DNA from: Levilactobacillus wangkuiensis
Lineage (GTDB): Bacteria; Bacillota; Bacilli; Lactobacillales; Lactobacillaceae
Reading direction: 5' to 3'
Assembly: GCF_016861605.1 (NCBI RefSeq)
Contig: NZ_BOLM01000010.1
Location: 1 to 64,000 of the forward strand
DNA: 64,000 nucleotides
A model generated the notes under the pieces. That model did no database searches. It was not told where the DNA came from and saw only the letters and a program-made list of their open reading frames with translations. Positions within the stretch are counted from its first letter, which is position 1; the number at the start of each line of letters is the position of its first letter. The position numbers were made by a program, and so were the translations under genes. Positions 1-8,364 of the stretch are shown piece by piece.

Positions 1-177
1 CTCATCGATTGTTGTTACTTTATTTGTTATAAAAGCGAATTGACTTCGCAAATATTGTTTGGGTTTGATACCAAGTACCAAACCGCCCTACACATATTTG
101 GTTTGTCGAAACAATGTTCAGTTTTCAAAGGTCTACCAAGTTGTCATAAGAAGCAATCGCTCCGTGACAACTTTTAA
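1..177 (-). other. rRNA operon leader (16S rRNA gene starts at or just beyond the left edge)
   Basis: Read on the minus strand, this stretch follows a strong promoter and contains ACCTTTGAAAACTGAACA (about 116-133), the antitermination/processing motif usual in Bacilli rRNA leaders. It ends in CAATCGATGAG at position 1. Firmicute 16S genes begin with GAGAGTTTGATC-type sequence, so the window probably stops at the first bases of 16S rRNA. No mature rRNA is visible, so the call rests on the leader motif and the promoters. Confidence 0.8.
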
Positions 178-206
178 AGTATATCATGTCGTTTAAATCG
201 TGTCAA
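178..206 (-). promoter_or_regulatory. rRNA promoter P2
   Basis: On the minus strand TTGACA (201-206) and TATACT (178-183) are separated by exactly 17 bases. The -35 box is a perfect consensus and the -10 has one deviation. It drives transcription leftward into the rRNA leader. Together with P1 it forms the tandem arrangement usual for rRNA operons in Bacilli. Confidence 0.85.
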
Positions 207-290
207 CATCTTTTTTCAACTTCCTGAATATTTATTCAACATCCAAAGAAATGAATTCGACGTGATTGGCACGTCTTGACAACATAAATC

Positions 291-319
291 ATTGTATCAG
301 TTACGATTTAACACGTCAA
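291..319 (-). promoter_or_regulatory. rRNA promoter P1
   Basis: On the minus strand TTGACG (314-319) and TACAAT (291-296) are separated by 17 bases, about 110 bp upstream of P2 and in the same direction. The DNA upstream is A+T-rich and could serve as an UP element. Confidence 0.75.
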
Positions 320-439
320 GCATAAATTTCAAATTTTGATTAACTATTCAAGAACCTGTTATTTATGCATTGCTCGTCTCAAATCAGCAACAGGTAATAT
401 CTTACCAATCATCTCCAGGTAGGTCAAGCACTAATTGCA

Positions 440-474
440 AATAAAATAAAAAGCCTCCCCCTAAGAGGAAGCTT
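440..474 (-). terminator. Rho-independent terminator of the S1-domain gene
   Basis: Minus-strand hairpin AAGCTTCCTC / GGGGAGGCTT followed by TTTTTATTTTA. The gene's last codons form the 5' arm and its TAG stop lies in the loop. It shields the rRNA promoters from read-through in the same direction. Confidence 0.85.
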
Positions 475-850
475 GTTCTTGATCTAAGCGCTGTGAGGCC
501 TCGGACTTCCAGCCTTCTAGCCGATCCGCAATTGGTTTAAACCCAATGTTAATGCGGTGATTCGTCCAGTAATGTCGGTGTTGATGTTCCAGGGGCTCCG
601 GACTATACGCCACGTGCTCAAGGCACCGTAACGACAAGCTGATTTTTCCCGTGAACTCATCAATGTCCAGAATAACAACGTTCACTTCCTGATTGACCTT
701 TAAATAGTCGTGAATGTCCTTCACGTACCCACAATGACATTCAGAAATATGAATGAGACCCTGACGATGACCGCCCAAACTGACAAACGCCCCGTAAGGC
801 TGAATGCCCGTAATGTGGCCGGTCACCCGTTGACCAATTTGAAACGGCAT
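461..850 (-). CDS. S1 RNA-binding domain protein (CvfD / general stress protein 13 type)
   Basis: A 129-residue protein made of one S1 (OB-fold) domain over about residues 3-75 (GQRVTGHITGIQPYGAFV, HISE, SLSLR), followed by a short tail. Proteins of this type (YugI, CvfD) bind RNA or ribosomes and affect post-transcriptional regulation, cold growth and virulence traits in Firmicutes. I chose the ATG at 850 because GAGGAGGG lies 6 bases before it. An in-frame ATG 8 codons upstream has no comparable ribosome binding site. It follows the cyclophilin gene by 35 bp and probably shares its transcript. The exact physiological role is not readable from sequence. Confidence 0.85.
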   Translation of the reverse strand: MPFQIGQRVTGHITGIQPYGAFVSLGGHRQGLIHISECHCGYVKDIHDYLKVNQEVNVVILDIDEFTGKISLSLRCLEHVAYSPEPLEHQHRHYWTNHRINIGFKPIADRLEGWKSEASQRLDQEQASS

Positions 851-885
851 AGTCGTGCCCTCCTCACTAATCATCTGGTTCTCGC

Positions 886-1479
886 CTATTCGGCTTCTGT
901 AACCGTGACTTTGTCCATAGTAACAGGCGTTGCGGGTTGATCACTCGCATCCGTCTTGACCTTGGCAATGGCGTCAACAACGTCCATCCCCGCGATAACT
1001 TGACCAAAGACCGTGTGACGGAAGTCCAGCCAAGGGGTCCCACCGTCTTTATAAGCATCGACGATTTCTTCTGGGAAACCCGCGTCCTTCATCTGAGCCT
1101 GCATCTGTTCCGTCATATCCTTATCTTGCACGATAAAGAATTGGCTACCGTTAGTGTTGGGACCCGCATTGGCCATTGAAACGGCCCCACGCAAGTTGTA
1201 TAACTCTTGTGAGAATTCATCTTCGAACGGTTGACCCCAGATGCTTTCGCCACCCATACCCGTACCGGTTGGATCGCCACCTTGAATCATAAAGTTAGGA
1301 ATGACCCGGTGGAACGTCAAGCCATCATAGTAACCGGCCTTGGCATGGGTCACAAAGTTTTCAACTGTCTTTGGTGCTTGTTCGGGGAAGAGTTGCAGCT
1401 GAATGGTCCCCATGGACGTTTCAATCGTTACTTGTGGACCCCTGGCGTTAGCCAAATCAATTTGTGGAAACTTTGTCAT
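886..1479 (-). CDS. Cyclophilin-type peptidyl-prolyl cis-trans isomerase
   Basis: A 197-residue cytoplasmic protein-folding enzyme that isomerises Xaa-Pro bonds. The cyclophilin core runs over about residues 14-190. It contains [19 protein letters not shown] (catalytic Arg and substrate-binding Phe/Met/Gln), [16 protein letters not shown], and the F-T/H-x-V-F-G strand as FRHTVFGQV. No signal peptide or lipobox is seen, so it is the soluble PpiB type rather than PrsA. The ATG is preceded by GGAGG at a spacing of 6. Its neighbour downstream is the S1-domain gene, in the same direction. Confidence 0.93.
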   Translation of the reverse strand: MTKFPQIDLANARGPQVTIETSMGTIQLQLFPEQAPKTVENFVTHAKAGYYDGLTFHRVIPNFMIQGGDPTGTGMGGESIWGQPFEDEFSQELYNLRGAVSMANAGPNTNGSQFFIVQDKDMTEQMQAQMKDAGFPEEIVDAYKDGGTPWLDFRHTVFGQVIAGMDVVDAIAKVKTDASDQPATPVTMDKVTVTEAE

Positions 1480-1607
1480 AATTATCCTCCATATCTTTTC
1501 AAAACACTATCTGCTTATCTATTATCACCGCCAACCGTCAAAAATGCAACTGACAGCCACGGTGTTATACTAAGAGAACACAATTTAATTCGAAGGAGTC
1601 TGATTAA

Positions 1608-2117
1608 ATGACAAAACCAACCACGGCCTTAAAGCAACGGACGATTGACTTACTTAACGAACGAGGCGTCGAGCTTGCGGCTATCGCCGACCTGGTCATC
1701 TTCCTCCAAAAAGATTACATCGTCGGTCTCACTGCCGAGGAAGCACTCGCCAGCGTGCAAACCGTTCTTAGCAAACGAGAAGTGCAAAATGCCATCATCA
1801 CCGGCATTCAACTCGACATTGCTGCGGAACACCACACCCTGATGGAACCTTTACAGACCATTGTCGAACGAGACGAGGGGCTTTACGGTGTGGACGAAAC
1901 CATGGCGCTCTCTATAGTAGATATTTACGGCTCGATTGGCTTCACCAACTACGGGTACATCGACCGGATCAAGCCTGGAATCCTATCTAAGCTCAACGCC
2001 CACGAACCCGGCATCATCCACACCTTCCTCGATGACTTAGTCGGGGCCATTGCTGCGGCAGCGGCTGCCCGGCTAGCCCATGACGATACTGGTGAACAAG
2101 ATACCCCGTTTAAGTAA
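1608..2117 (+). CDS. YutG/PgpA-family phosphatidylglycerophosphatase A-like protein
   Basis: A 169-residue protein matching the PgpA/YutG family. Diagnostic stretches are KREVQNAIITGIQLD, EGLYGVDETMALSIV and YGSIGFTNYGYID, then HTFLDDLVGAIAAAAAAR. Family members are annotated as dephosphorylating phosphatidylglycerophosphate in phospholipid synthesis. The Gram-positive YutG branch is less well tested, so the substrate is inferred. It starts at an ATG with AAGGAG 9 bases upstream and is divergent from the cyclophilin gene. A -10-like TATACT lies at about 1568. Confidence 0.8.
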   Translation: MTKPTTALKQRTIDLLNERGVELAAIADLVIFLQKDYIVGLTAEEALASVQTVLSKREVQNAIITGIQLDIAAEHHTLMEPLQTIVERDEGLYGVDETMALSIVDIYGSIGFTNYGYIDRIKPGILSKLNAHEPGIIHTFLDDLVGAIAAAAAARLAHDDTGEQDTPFK

Positions 2118-2182
2118 GCTGGCCATCGTTACCACGAGCCTAGCAACAAATATCATAATTTCGTTAAGGTTCACCGACTCTG

Positions 2183-2211
2183 CTGACAGTGGGGTCAAAA
2201 CCTTCTACAAT
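2183..2211 (+). promoter_or_regulatory. Promoter of the dedA-family gene
   Basis: CTGACA (2183-2188) and TACAAT (2206-2211) with a 17-base spacer, 42 bp before the ATG of the membrane protein. Confidence 0.65.
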
Positions 2212-2252
2212 GTAGGCATAACAAATTTCACACTAGCATAAGGAGACCCTTA

Positions 2253-2918
2253 ATGGGATATTTAATTGATTTCGTCTTACACATCGACGACCACTTGGTG
2301 AACATCGTCAACACCTTTGGCGGGTCCACCTACTTCATTCTTTTCGCCATCGTTTTCGTGGAGACCGGTGCGGTGATTCTGCCCTTTCTTCCCGGCGACT
2401 CGCTGTTATTTGCCGCGGCGGCCCTCGCTGCGAACCCCGCCTACAAGTTGAACATCTGGTTCTTCGTGGCACTCTTCCTACTAGCTGCCGTTGGTGGCGA
2501 CTCACTCAACTTCTACTTGGGTGGCAAAGCCGGCGCCGCCCTGTCCAGTCACTCGTGGTTCGGGCGACTGATCAACAAGGACAAGCTGGCCCAGTCGGAG
2601 AAGTTCTTCCGCAAACACGGACCGTTGGCCATCTTCTTGGGACGCTTCATGCCCATCATTCGGACGTTCGTGCCTTTCACGGCTGCTGGCTCCCAATTCC
2701 CTTACCGGCGTTTTCTCAAATACAACGTTAGTGCCGCCCTTACCTGGGTTGCCATCTGCTGTGGCGGTGGATATTTCTTCGGGAACATCCCCTTCGTCAA
2801 GGCACACTTCTCTGCCGTTGTCTTAGGCATCATCGTGATTTCCCTGATTCCCGCCGTTGTTGGCTGGTTAAAGGGGCGTCACCCGTCAACCCCGAGTAGC
2901 CTCCCGGAAGACGACTAA
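2253..2918 (+). CDS. DedA family membrane protein
   Basis: A 221-residue multispanning membrane protein of the DedA/SNARE-associated superfamily. Members take part in lipid-carrier (undecaprenyl phosphate) or phospholipid transbilayer movement and membrane homeostasis. Visible marks are the N-terminal ETGAVILPFLPGDSLLF, the re-entrant FxGRFxPxxR signature as FLGRFMPIIRTFVPFTAG-like sequence around residue 130, and hydrophobic segments at both ends. The acidic DDE-type tail is short. AAGGAG precedes the ATG. Its own promoter and a downstream bidirectional terminator make it monocistronic. Confidence 0.9.
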   Translation: MGYLIDFVLHIDDHLVNIVNTFGGSTYFILFAIVFVETGAVILPFLPGDSLLFAAAALAANPAYKLNIWFFVALFLLAAVGGDSLNFYLGGKAGAALSSHSWFGRLINKDKLAQSEKFFRKHGPLAIFLGRFMPIIRTFVPFTAAGSQFPYRRFLKYNVSAALTWVAICCGGGYFFGNIPFVKAHFSAVVLGIIVISLIPAVVGWLKGRHPSTPSSLPEDD

Positions 2919-2940
2919 AAAATAAATTCTTGTCACATAA

Positions 2941-2981
2941 ATAAAGCAGGACCTGAGAGTTTTCTCAAGTCCTGCTTTTTA
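2941..2981. terminator. Bidirectional terminator between converging dedA and TIGR01906 genes
   Basis: AGCAGGAC-TGAGA / CTCA-GTCCTGCT hairpin, followed by TTTTTA on the plus strand and by TTTATTTATG on the minus strand. It serves both converging genes. Confidence 0.85.
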
Positions 2982-2990
2982 GTTTGCCAA

Positions 2991-3620
2991 TTAAGCGCGT
3001 TTAATGGCGACGCGGCCCCGCCAGTATAACCAGCCGAGTCCCGCCTCGAACAGCACGAACGCCAGCACGAAACAGTGCAGGAAGAACGTGTCTGGTAGCG
3101 CATTGATGATGGGATCGAGGTCCGGATCAAAGAGCCAGTCGTTGTTGCGAAAGAGCACCTCGTGAAAGGCAATGAAGAAGCCGTTAAAGTTCACAGCTAG
3201 CATCGCCCCTAGCACCAGTGGCACAATCGCCGCAATCTGGACCGGCCGCAAGAGACGCCACTGTTCGGCCCGTTGCTTGATCTGGTGCAGATACCACCCC
3301 GCGGGCCCCACACTAAGAACGAGGACCACGTTATTGAGCAAAAAGAGGTTCTTCACATCATGGAAGTGGATCATCCCCGTAAATGACGTGGGAAAATCAC
3401 TCATTTTTAAGTCAGTCACCCACGGCAGTTCCAGGTACGCCAGCATTTGCAGATAATTGTGCATGATCTTGTGGGCGGACATCTGGACCGTTTGACTGAT
3501 AGCCAACCAGTGAATGTCTAAGCGATACAGCCACACGGCGTTGATCGTTAAGAAGATACTTAACGTGATCAGTGCTAAAAAGAGGGCGGTTAACCCACCC
3601 CAGCGTGCTAACCTAGTCAA
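2991..3620 (-). CDS. TIGR01906-type integral membrane protein
   Basis: A 209-residue membrane protein with about four or five hydrophobic segments (near residues 10-30, 95-112, 128-155 and 180-200) and a loop rich in His and Asp between the first two. It fits the TIGR01906 family found in low-GC Gram-positives beside NagD-like and YutD genes, as here. The function is unknown. The start is a TTG at 3620 that overlaps the stop of the NagD-like gene, with GGAGG upstream. It is the last gene of a translationally coupled operon ending at the terminator near 2960. Confidence 0.8.
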   Translation of the reverse strand: MTRLARWGGLTALFLALITLSIFLTINAVWLYRLDIHWLAISQTVQMSAHKIMHNYLQMLAYLELPWVTDLKMSDFPTSFTGMIHFHDVKNLFLLNNVVLVLSVGPAGWYLHQIKQRAEQWRLLRPVQIAAIVPLVLGAMLAVNFNGFFIAFHEVLFRNNDWLFDPDLDPIINALPDTFFLHCFVLAFVLFEAGLGWLYWRGRVAIKRA

Positions 3621-4407
3621 TCGGCCCCGCCTCCAGATCCCAGTGAGCCAGGTCCGGCACGGTATAGGTCGGCTGGATGGCCTGCTGGGCCACTTGTGCC
3701 GGTGTCGACACCCCCGTATAGGTCAACAGGGTATCTACCCCCGCGTGAATGCCGGCTAGAATATCCGTCTGGTAGTTATCCCCTACCATTAACGCCTGAT
3801 CAGCCGCAATGCCCAGCTGAGCCAGGGAATTATTTAAGATAATCGGTTCCGGCTTACCCACAAAAATCGGGTCCTGTTGCGTGGCGTAGCGCACCATGTC
3901 GACCAGCGCCCCGGCACCGGGCATCAAGCCCCGGGCCTTGGGAATGTTGGAATCCGAATTGGTCCCAATAAACGTCGACCCACTGCGAATCGCCAAAATG
4001 GCCTTCGCAAATTTTTCGTAAGTCACGTCACTGTCTAGTCCGACAACCACGTACTCGGGATGGTCTTCATCGACCGTAAATCCCTTGGCAGCCAAGGCTT
4101 GTTTGAGCCCGATTTCACCCACCACGTAAACGGTTCGTTTGCCCGTCTGACCGGCGCGACGGTCCAAAAAGTCTGCCGTTGCCAGTCCGGCCGTATACAC
4201 GTTGTCCGTGGTGACGTGAATATCATGGTTATCGGCCAGGTTCGCCACCACGTCGACCGGGAGCTTGGTCGTGTTATTCGTCACAAATTTAAAGGGCACG
4301 TGTGCCGCCTGAAGCCGCTCCACGAACGCCTTTGCTTTGGGATAGCGCTTGCTACCCGCGTAGATGGTCCCATCGAGGTCGATTAAATAAGCCTGATACT
4401 TTTTCAC
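3613..4407 (-). CDS. NagD-type HAD-IIA hydrolase (YutF-like)
   Basis: A 264-residue haloacid-dehalogenase phosphatase. Motif I is LIDLDGTIYAG with the nucleophile and acid Asp pair, motif II is FVTNNTT, motif III is a Lys in VGKPEP, and motif IV is MVGDNYQTD. The C2 cap lies between motifs II and III. This matches the TIGR01457 NagD-like subgroup (YutF), which acts on small phosphorylated metabolites; the true substrate is unknown. I chose GTG at 4407 because GGGAG is well spaced from it. A TTG two codons earlier lies too close. It sits between YutD and TIGR01906, a conserved gene neighbourhood. Confidence 0.88.
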   Translation of the reverse strand: MKKYQAYLIDLDGTIYAGSKRYPKAKAFVERLQAAHVPFKFVTNNTTKLPVDVVANLADNHDIHVTTDNVYTAGLATADFLDRRAGQTGKRTVYVVGEIGLKQALAAKGFTVDEDHPEYVVVGLDSDVTYEKFAKAILAIRSGSTFIGTNSDSNIPKARGLMPGAGALVDMVRYATQQDPIFVGKPEPIILNNSLAQLGIAADQALMVGDNYQTDILAGIHAGVDTLLTYTGVSTPAQVAQQAIQPTYTVPDLAHWDLEAGPID

Positions 4408-4419
4408 TGCCAACTCTCC

Positions 4420-5139
4420 CTAATCTTCTTTTTTACGAATGGTAAAGTGCCGCCGTCCCTGACCACCAGAGGCCACGGTGACCGTCTTCTTGTCGTTGCC
4501 CGTTGTGGGCTTGGCGACTGGCCGCCGTTCTTCCGTGTAGGGATGTGACGTGTTGCGGTGACGGCGGTGTGACCGTCGCCGATGCGTGTTGTGTGAACCA
4601 TTGCCGTTCCCGTTGGAATGGTTTTCAGCGGTCTCCGCCTTTTTAGCTGGCGTCGCTTCTCGCTTAGACGACTGGTTATTTGGCTTTTCTGCCGCGGCCT
4701 TCGTCTGATTACTGGAGCTGGTTGGCCGTGAATTCCGCCGCCGTCTTGGCCGCCGGGGCTTGGGTGCCGATTTGACATCCAAATTGTGCAGAATAAAGTA
4801 GGCACAGCCAAAGTTACAGGATTCATAGAGATAGTCCTGCACGGCATCGATCTGATTCTGCTTGGCGCCCGCACGGTCTTCGGCGTAAAAGCCCTTTAAC
4901 CGCAGCTGTTCGAAGCCCCAGTCGCCGACAATGTAGTCGAATTTGCTCAAAATGGTGCTGAAGCGTTGGGAGAATTCCGTGAAATCAAATCCGTCCCGGA
5001 CGTCGGCAACCACTTCATAGGGATGGCCGTTGATGTTTAAATGTGTCTCATCGACCCGGACCACTTCGGCGGCTGGCTCCCGGGTTTCTTTTTGTTCGGC
5101 AACAAGTGCCTCTAAATCTTTGCGATCCACCGTCGTCAT
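4420..5139 (-). CDS. YutD-family protein with long basic tail
   Basis: A 239-residue protein. Residues about 28-125 are a YutD (DUF1027) domain (GHPYEVV, VRDGFDFTEFSQRF, YIVGDWGFEQLRLKGFY, YLYESCNFGCAYF). The last 110 residues are low-complexity and strongly basic, rich in Arg, Lys, Ser, Asn and His (RRPRRRR, HRRRSHRRHR), and look disordered. Most family members lack so long a tail, so it may be a nucleic-acid-binding extension (inference). The family function is unknown. The gene is 11 bp downstream of the YunD-type gene and is co-oriented with it. Confidence 0.85.
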   Translation of the reverse strand: MTTVDRKDLEALVAEQKETREPAAEVVRVDETHLNINGHPYEVVADVRDGFDFTEFSQRFSTILSKFDYIVGDWGFEQLRLKGFYAEDRAGAKQNQIDAVQDYLYESCNFGCAYFILHNLDVKSAPKPRRPRRRRNSRPTSSSNQTKAAAEKPNNQSSKREATPAKKAETAENHSNGNGNGSHNTHRRRSHRRHRNTSHPYTEERRPVAKPTTGNDKKTVTVASGGQGRRHFTIRKKED

Positions 5140-5150
5140 CCTCTCTGTTT

Positions 5151-6530
5151 CTAAGTTAAGGGGTAGTGCTTCGCCAGATATTTGGCAAAGACTTCCCGTA
5201 ATAAGTCTTCATATAAAATTTGATTCTGACCCACGATTGAGATCGTTGGGAAAAATGGAATAAACAAGTAATGATCCAATCCCGCAATCGTGTACTGCTT
5301 AGTTGGCGATAGCGGTTCGCCCCGCCAGGTGACCTCGTGGGTCTTGGCGTCATAGGCGATACCCAAATAATTGATCTCTCCAAAGATTTTACCACGAAAC
5401 CCCATGCCTTTTTGCGGAAAGTACCGTAAAAATAGGCGAGCGAGCTCAAATTCCTGAATCAACCGCCACAAGTCGTAGCCACTCAGCGTGATCTTCATCA
5501 CGTGCATGTTGTGGGGCAAGAGCTGGTGGAGTTGATTTTGGTTGACCACGCCACTGGGTAAATCGTGAAGAAAGAGCCCGGCATTTAAAATAGCCGCCTG
5601 GGTACCGGCATACTCCGCCACCGCGTGCAAGCCCTCTTGGACCAGACGGGGATGGCCGGCCGGATCAGCCTCCATAGCGACCGGCAAATTAGCGACTCGT
5701 TGCTCGGACAAAATGGATTTGCCCAAGTCCTCGAGTCCACCGATTTCAGCGGCATCCCCACTCTGTTCGGGTAAGGTCGCCGTCTCCACCACACCAGCCT
5801 GGCCCCGTTTCAGCTGATGGTCCTCGAGATCGAGCGTAATGCGGCCCACGTACCGGCCCCATTTGCCAGCCGCGGCCAACAGGCTATGATTGTCCTGCTC
5901 GCCGTGCTTGAGCAAGTGGTGCGTGTGACTGCCGATGATGACCGTCACCTCGGGAAAACGCTTGGCAATCTGCCGGTCGACGTCTAACCCTAAATGTGAC
6001 AGTAAGACGCACACGTCAAATTGCCCGGCGTAGGTCTGCAAGAGCCGCGTTAATGCCGGATTGACGGCAATCGGGTACCAACCGGCCAACGGATAGGTCA
6101 GATGGTATGGCGCCGTTAGCCCTAACACCAGCATGCGAGTCCCTGCCGGCGTCGTGAAAATCTGATGGTCGATGGCCCACTCCGGTTGCTCGTGCGTATC
6201 GCCGGTCAGAATGTTGCCCAGAATCACCGGGAAATTCGCGTGATCATAGAGATGGTCCAACTGCGCGCGCATGAAACCTAGGCCCTCGTTGTTGCCAATC
6301 GTGGCCGCATCGTAGCCAATCTGATTCATCAGTTCAATGTTTTTCTGACCGACCGTGGCCTCACTCACGGGATGGACGCGGTCAATGTTATCACCCAAGT
6401 CAAAGGTGTAGACGGTGTCCCCCGCTTGTTCGGCCTGCTGCCGGGTGGTCGCCAGGTAGCGACGAATCCGCGGCCAGTTCTCAAAGTGCGAGTGCAGGTC
6501 GTTGGTATGCAAAATGGTAATCCGTTCCAT
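5151..6530 (-). CDS. Bifunctional metallophosphatase / 5'-nucleotidase family protein (YunD-like)
   Basis: A 459-residue enzyme of the UshA/YunD type. The N-terminal calcineurin-like metallophosphatase domain carries the metal ligands in HTNDLHSH, DLGDN, GNNEG, SHLG and GSHTHH (residues about 8-210). A C-terminal 5'-nucleotidase domain follows (LNAGLF, PHNMHVMKITLSG). No signal peptide is present, unlike periplasmic UshA, so a cytosolic role as in YunD is likely. The ATG at 6530 is preferred over the adjacent TTG because AGGAG lies 9 bases upstream. It heads the YutD-NagD-TIGR01906 operon. Confidence 0.88.
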   Translation of the reverse strand: MERITILHTNDLHSHFENWPRIRRYLATTRQQAEQAGDTVYTFDLGDNIDRVHPVSEATVGQKNIELMNQIGYDAATIGNNEGLGFMRAQLDHLYDHANFPVILGNILTGDTHEQPEWAIDHQIFTTPAGTRMLVLGLTAPYHLTYPLAGWYPIAVNPALTRLLQTYAGQFDVCVLLSHLGLDVDRQIAKRFPEVTVIIGSHTHHLLKHGEQDNHSLLAAAGKWGRYVGRITLDLEDHQLKRGQAGVVETATLPEQSGDAAEIGGLEDLGKSILSEQRVANLPVAMEADPAGHPRLVQEGLHAVAEYAGTQAAILNAGLFLHDLPSGVVNQNQLHQLLPHNMHVMKITLSGYDLWRLIQEFELARLFLRYFPQKGMGFRGKIFGEINYLGIAYDAKTHEVTWRGEPLSPTKQYTIAGLDHYLFIPFFPTISIVGQNQILYEDLLREVFAKYLAKHYPLT

Positions 6531-6644
6531 CAATTCTCTCTCCTCTTAACACTGATTTCAATCGTACGGCATCGGAGAGAAACGGTCAAGCATCGCCCAC
6601 ATCGCCTGGCCGACCTGATAGCCGTGACCGTCCTAAACGACCAC

Positions 6645-7253
6645 TTACTGTTTTTCCTGGAACTCCTTGGCCTTACCCGCCACCATTTCTTCAATCTCAC
6701 TGGTTGAGAATGGCGTTCCAAATGGGACCTGTTCGGTGAGGTAGCGGGTTTCTGGCGTATCCACGCCAACGTTGATGTTCTCTTTGACTGGGACCGCGTA
6801 ATGGTGAATATGCCCGTGCAAATTGATAATCTGGTTTACGATTCCCAGCATCATTGGGTAATGGGTCATGTAATACTGCCGGTGATCATATTTAATCAAA
6901 ACCCCAACATCGTGGAAGGCGAATTTCGGTTGGCCGTTTTCAATGGGGTTATGGGCCGCCAGGTATTTGAACAGGGCGCGGCTGTCATGATTTCCCTTGA
7001 TTAGTTCCAAATGGCCGTTCAGTTGCGACAGGACGTTTCAGACGGCCTCATCCGACTTCACGGCGGGCTTGGTAAAGTACAAGGCAATGTCGCCCAGGTG
7101 ATAGACCGTGTCGGTCGGTGCCACCCGTTTGTTCCAATTATCAATGATGGTTTGATTCATTTCGTCCACACTCGCAAAGGGCCGTGGGGCAAAATCACTG
7201 TCCCCCAACAGGTCTTCGTGAAAGAAGTGGGTATCTGACGTAAAAAATTCCAT
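6645..7253 (-). pseudogene. Calcineurin-like metallophosphoesterase gene interrupted by one in-frame TGA
   Basis: One reading frame of 203 codons runs through a TGA at 7038-7040. The N-terminal piece holds SDTHFFH and HLGDIA; the C-terminal piece holds GNHD, THYP and HGHIHH. All metallophosphoesterase motifs are therefore present and in frame. The stop falls after SDEAV and before NVLSQLNGHLELIKG, where a Trp codon (TGG) would fit. No frameshift is needed. A TTG at 7010 could restart translation but has no ribosome binding site and would lack the first metal ligands. It is therefore either a very recent nonsense allele or a sequencing error. Confidence 0.85.
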
Positions 7254-7267
7254 GAGTGCTCCCCCTT

Positions 7268-8119
7268 TTATAAGATATCTAATGGTTGTTTCGTCGTTGG
7301 TGCTGGAAAGGCCTGGTCCAACTGGGCCAATTCAGCCGGCGACAGCGTCAGGTCGGCCGCGGCCACATTCTGTGTCATATGGGCCACGGAACTGGTCTGC
7401 GGAATCGCCAGGACTTGTGGTTGGTGAATGACCCACGCTAGAAGAATCTGGTAGACCGACACGTGGCGTTGAGCTGCGAGAGTCTTGACCGTTTCGTTCG
7501 TGGTCAAATGGTGGCCCCAAGCATCCCCCTGGGCGATTGGTGAATAGGCAATCAGGGGCAGTTGGTGGTCCCGCTGCCACGGCAAGACGGCGTAGTCCAG
7601 ACCCCGACTCCCCAAGTGGTACAGGTCTTCGTTGGCCACAGCCTGATCACCACCGGGTAACTGCCAGAGTTCTTTTAAGTCGTCAATATCAAAGTTAGAC
7701 ACGCCCCACGCCCGGATTTTACCGGTCTGTTGCAGGCGTTGAAGCTCCGCCACCGTTTCGGCTAATGGCACGTTGCCCCGCCAATGATACAGGTAGAGAT
7801 CCAGATAGTCCGTCCGTAGCCGGCGTAAACTAGCATCCAAGCTGGCGGCCATGCGTTGCCGCGAGGCATTCTCTGGCAACACCTTGGAAATGAGATAGAT
7901 CTGTTGGCGGTCGATGGGGGCCAACGCCTCCCCGACTAGGTCCTCGGCCCGACCGGAACCATACATCTCGGCCGTATCAATGACCCGCGCCCCCGCAGCG
8001 ATTCCCGCGCGGATGGCCGCAATTTCTGTTTCTCGTTGGTCTGGGCGGTCGCCCATGTGCCAGGTTCCGATGCCAATTGCGGGCACTGTCTGTCCGGCAA
8101 TCGTGACTTGTTTCATCAT
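7268..8119 (-). CDS. Aldo/keto reductase
   Basis: A 283-residue NADPH-dependent oxidoreductase with a TIM-barrel fold. The catalytic tetrad is visible: Asp and Tyr in VIDTAEMYGSG, Lys in LISKVLP, His in LYLYHWRG. It also has the WGVSNFD strand and an IPQTS cofactor-binding stretch near the C-terminus. It reduces carbonyl compounds; the substrate is not predictable. AGGGG precedes the tandem ATGs. It ends 14 bp before the start of the broken phosphoesterase gene, so the two were probably cotranscribed. Confidence 0.9.
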   Translation of the reverse strand: MMKQVTIAGQTVPAIGIGTWHMGDRPDQRETEIAAIRAGIAAGARVIDTAEMYGSGRAEDLVGEALAPIDRQQIYLISKVLPENASRQRMAASLDASLRRLRTDYLDLYLYHWRGNVPLAETVAELQRLQQTGKIRAWGVSNFDIDDLKELWQLPGGDQAVANEDLYHLGSRGLDYAVLPWQRDHQLPLIAYSPIAQGDAWGHHLTTNETVKTLAAQRHVSVYQILLAWVIHQPQVLAIPQTSSVAHMTQNVAAADLTLSPAELAQLDQAFPAPTTKQPLDIL

Positions 8120-8310
8120 TAAACACCCCTATTAGCTTAGTCGCCAACTTAACTGAACGTCCAACCATTTAGGCTGCTCATAGCTTGGCAATTTGCCTAA
8201 GCCTGCGCCGCCAAATACCCGATATTCTAGCCAAAACAGCAACCGTTATATTACTCCTATCGTAGCACTTTCAGCGGATTTTCGCTGACTCTGACCCGCG
8301 GATGAGCTCA

Positions 8311-8343
8311 ATTAAAAAGAGCCTGGAATTTTATTCCAGACTC
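8311..8343 (-). terminator. Terminator of the amino-acid permease gene
   Basis: Minus-strand hairpin GAGTCTGGAAT / ATTCCAGGCTC followed by TTTTTAAT, 22 bp after the permease stop. Confidence 0.85.
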
Positions 8344-8364
8344 ACGTGTTTTGTTTGACATTAT

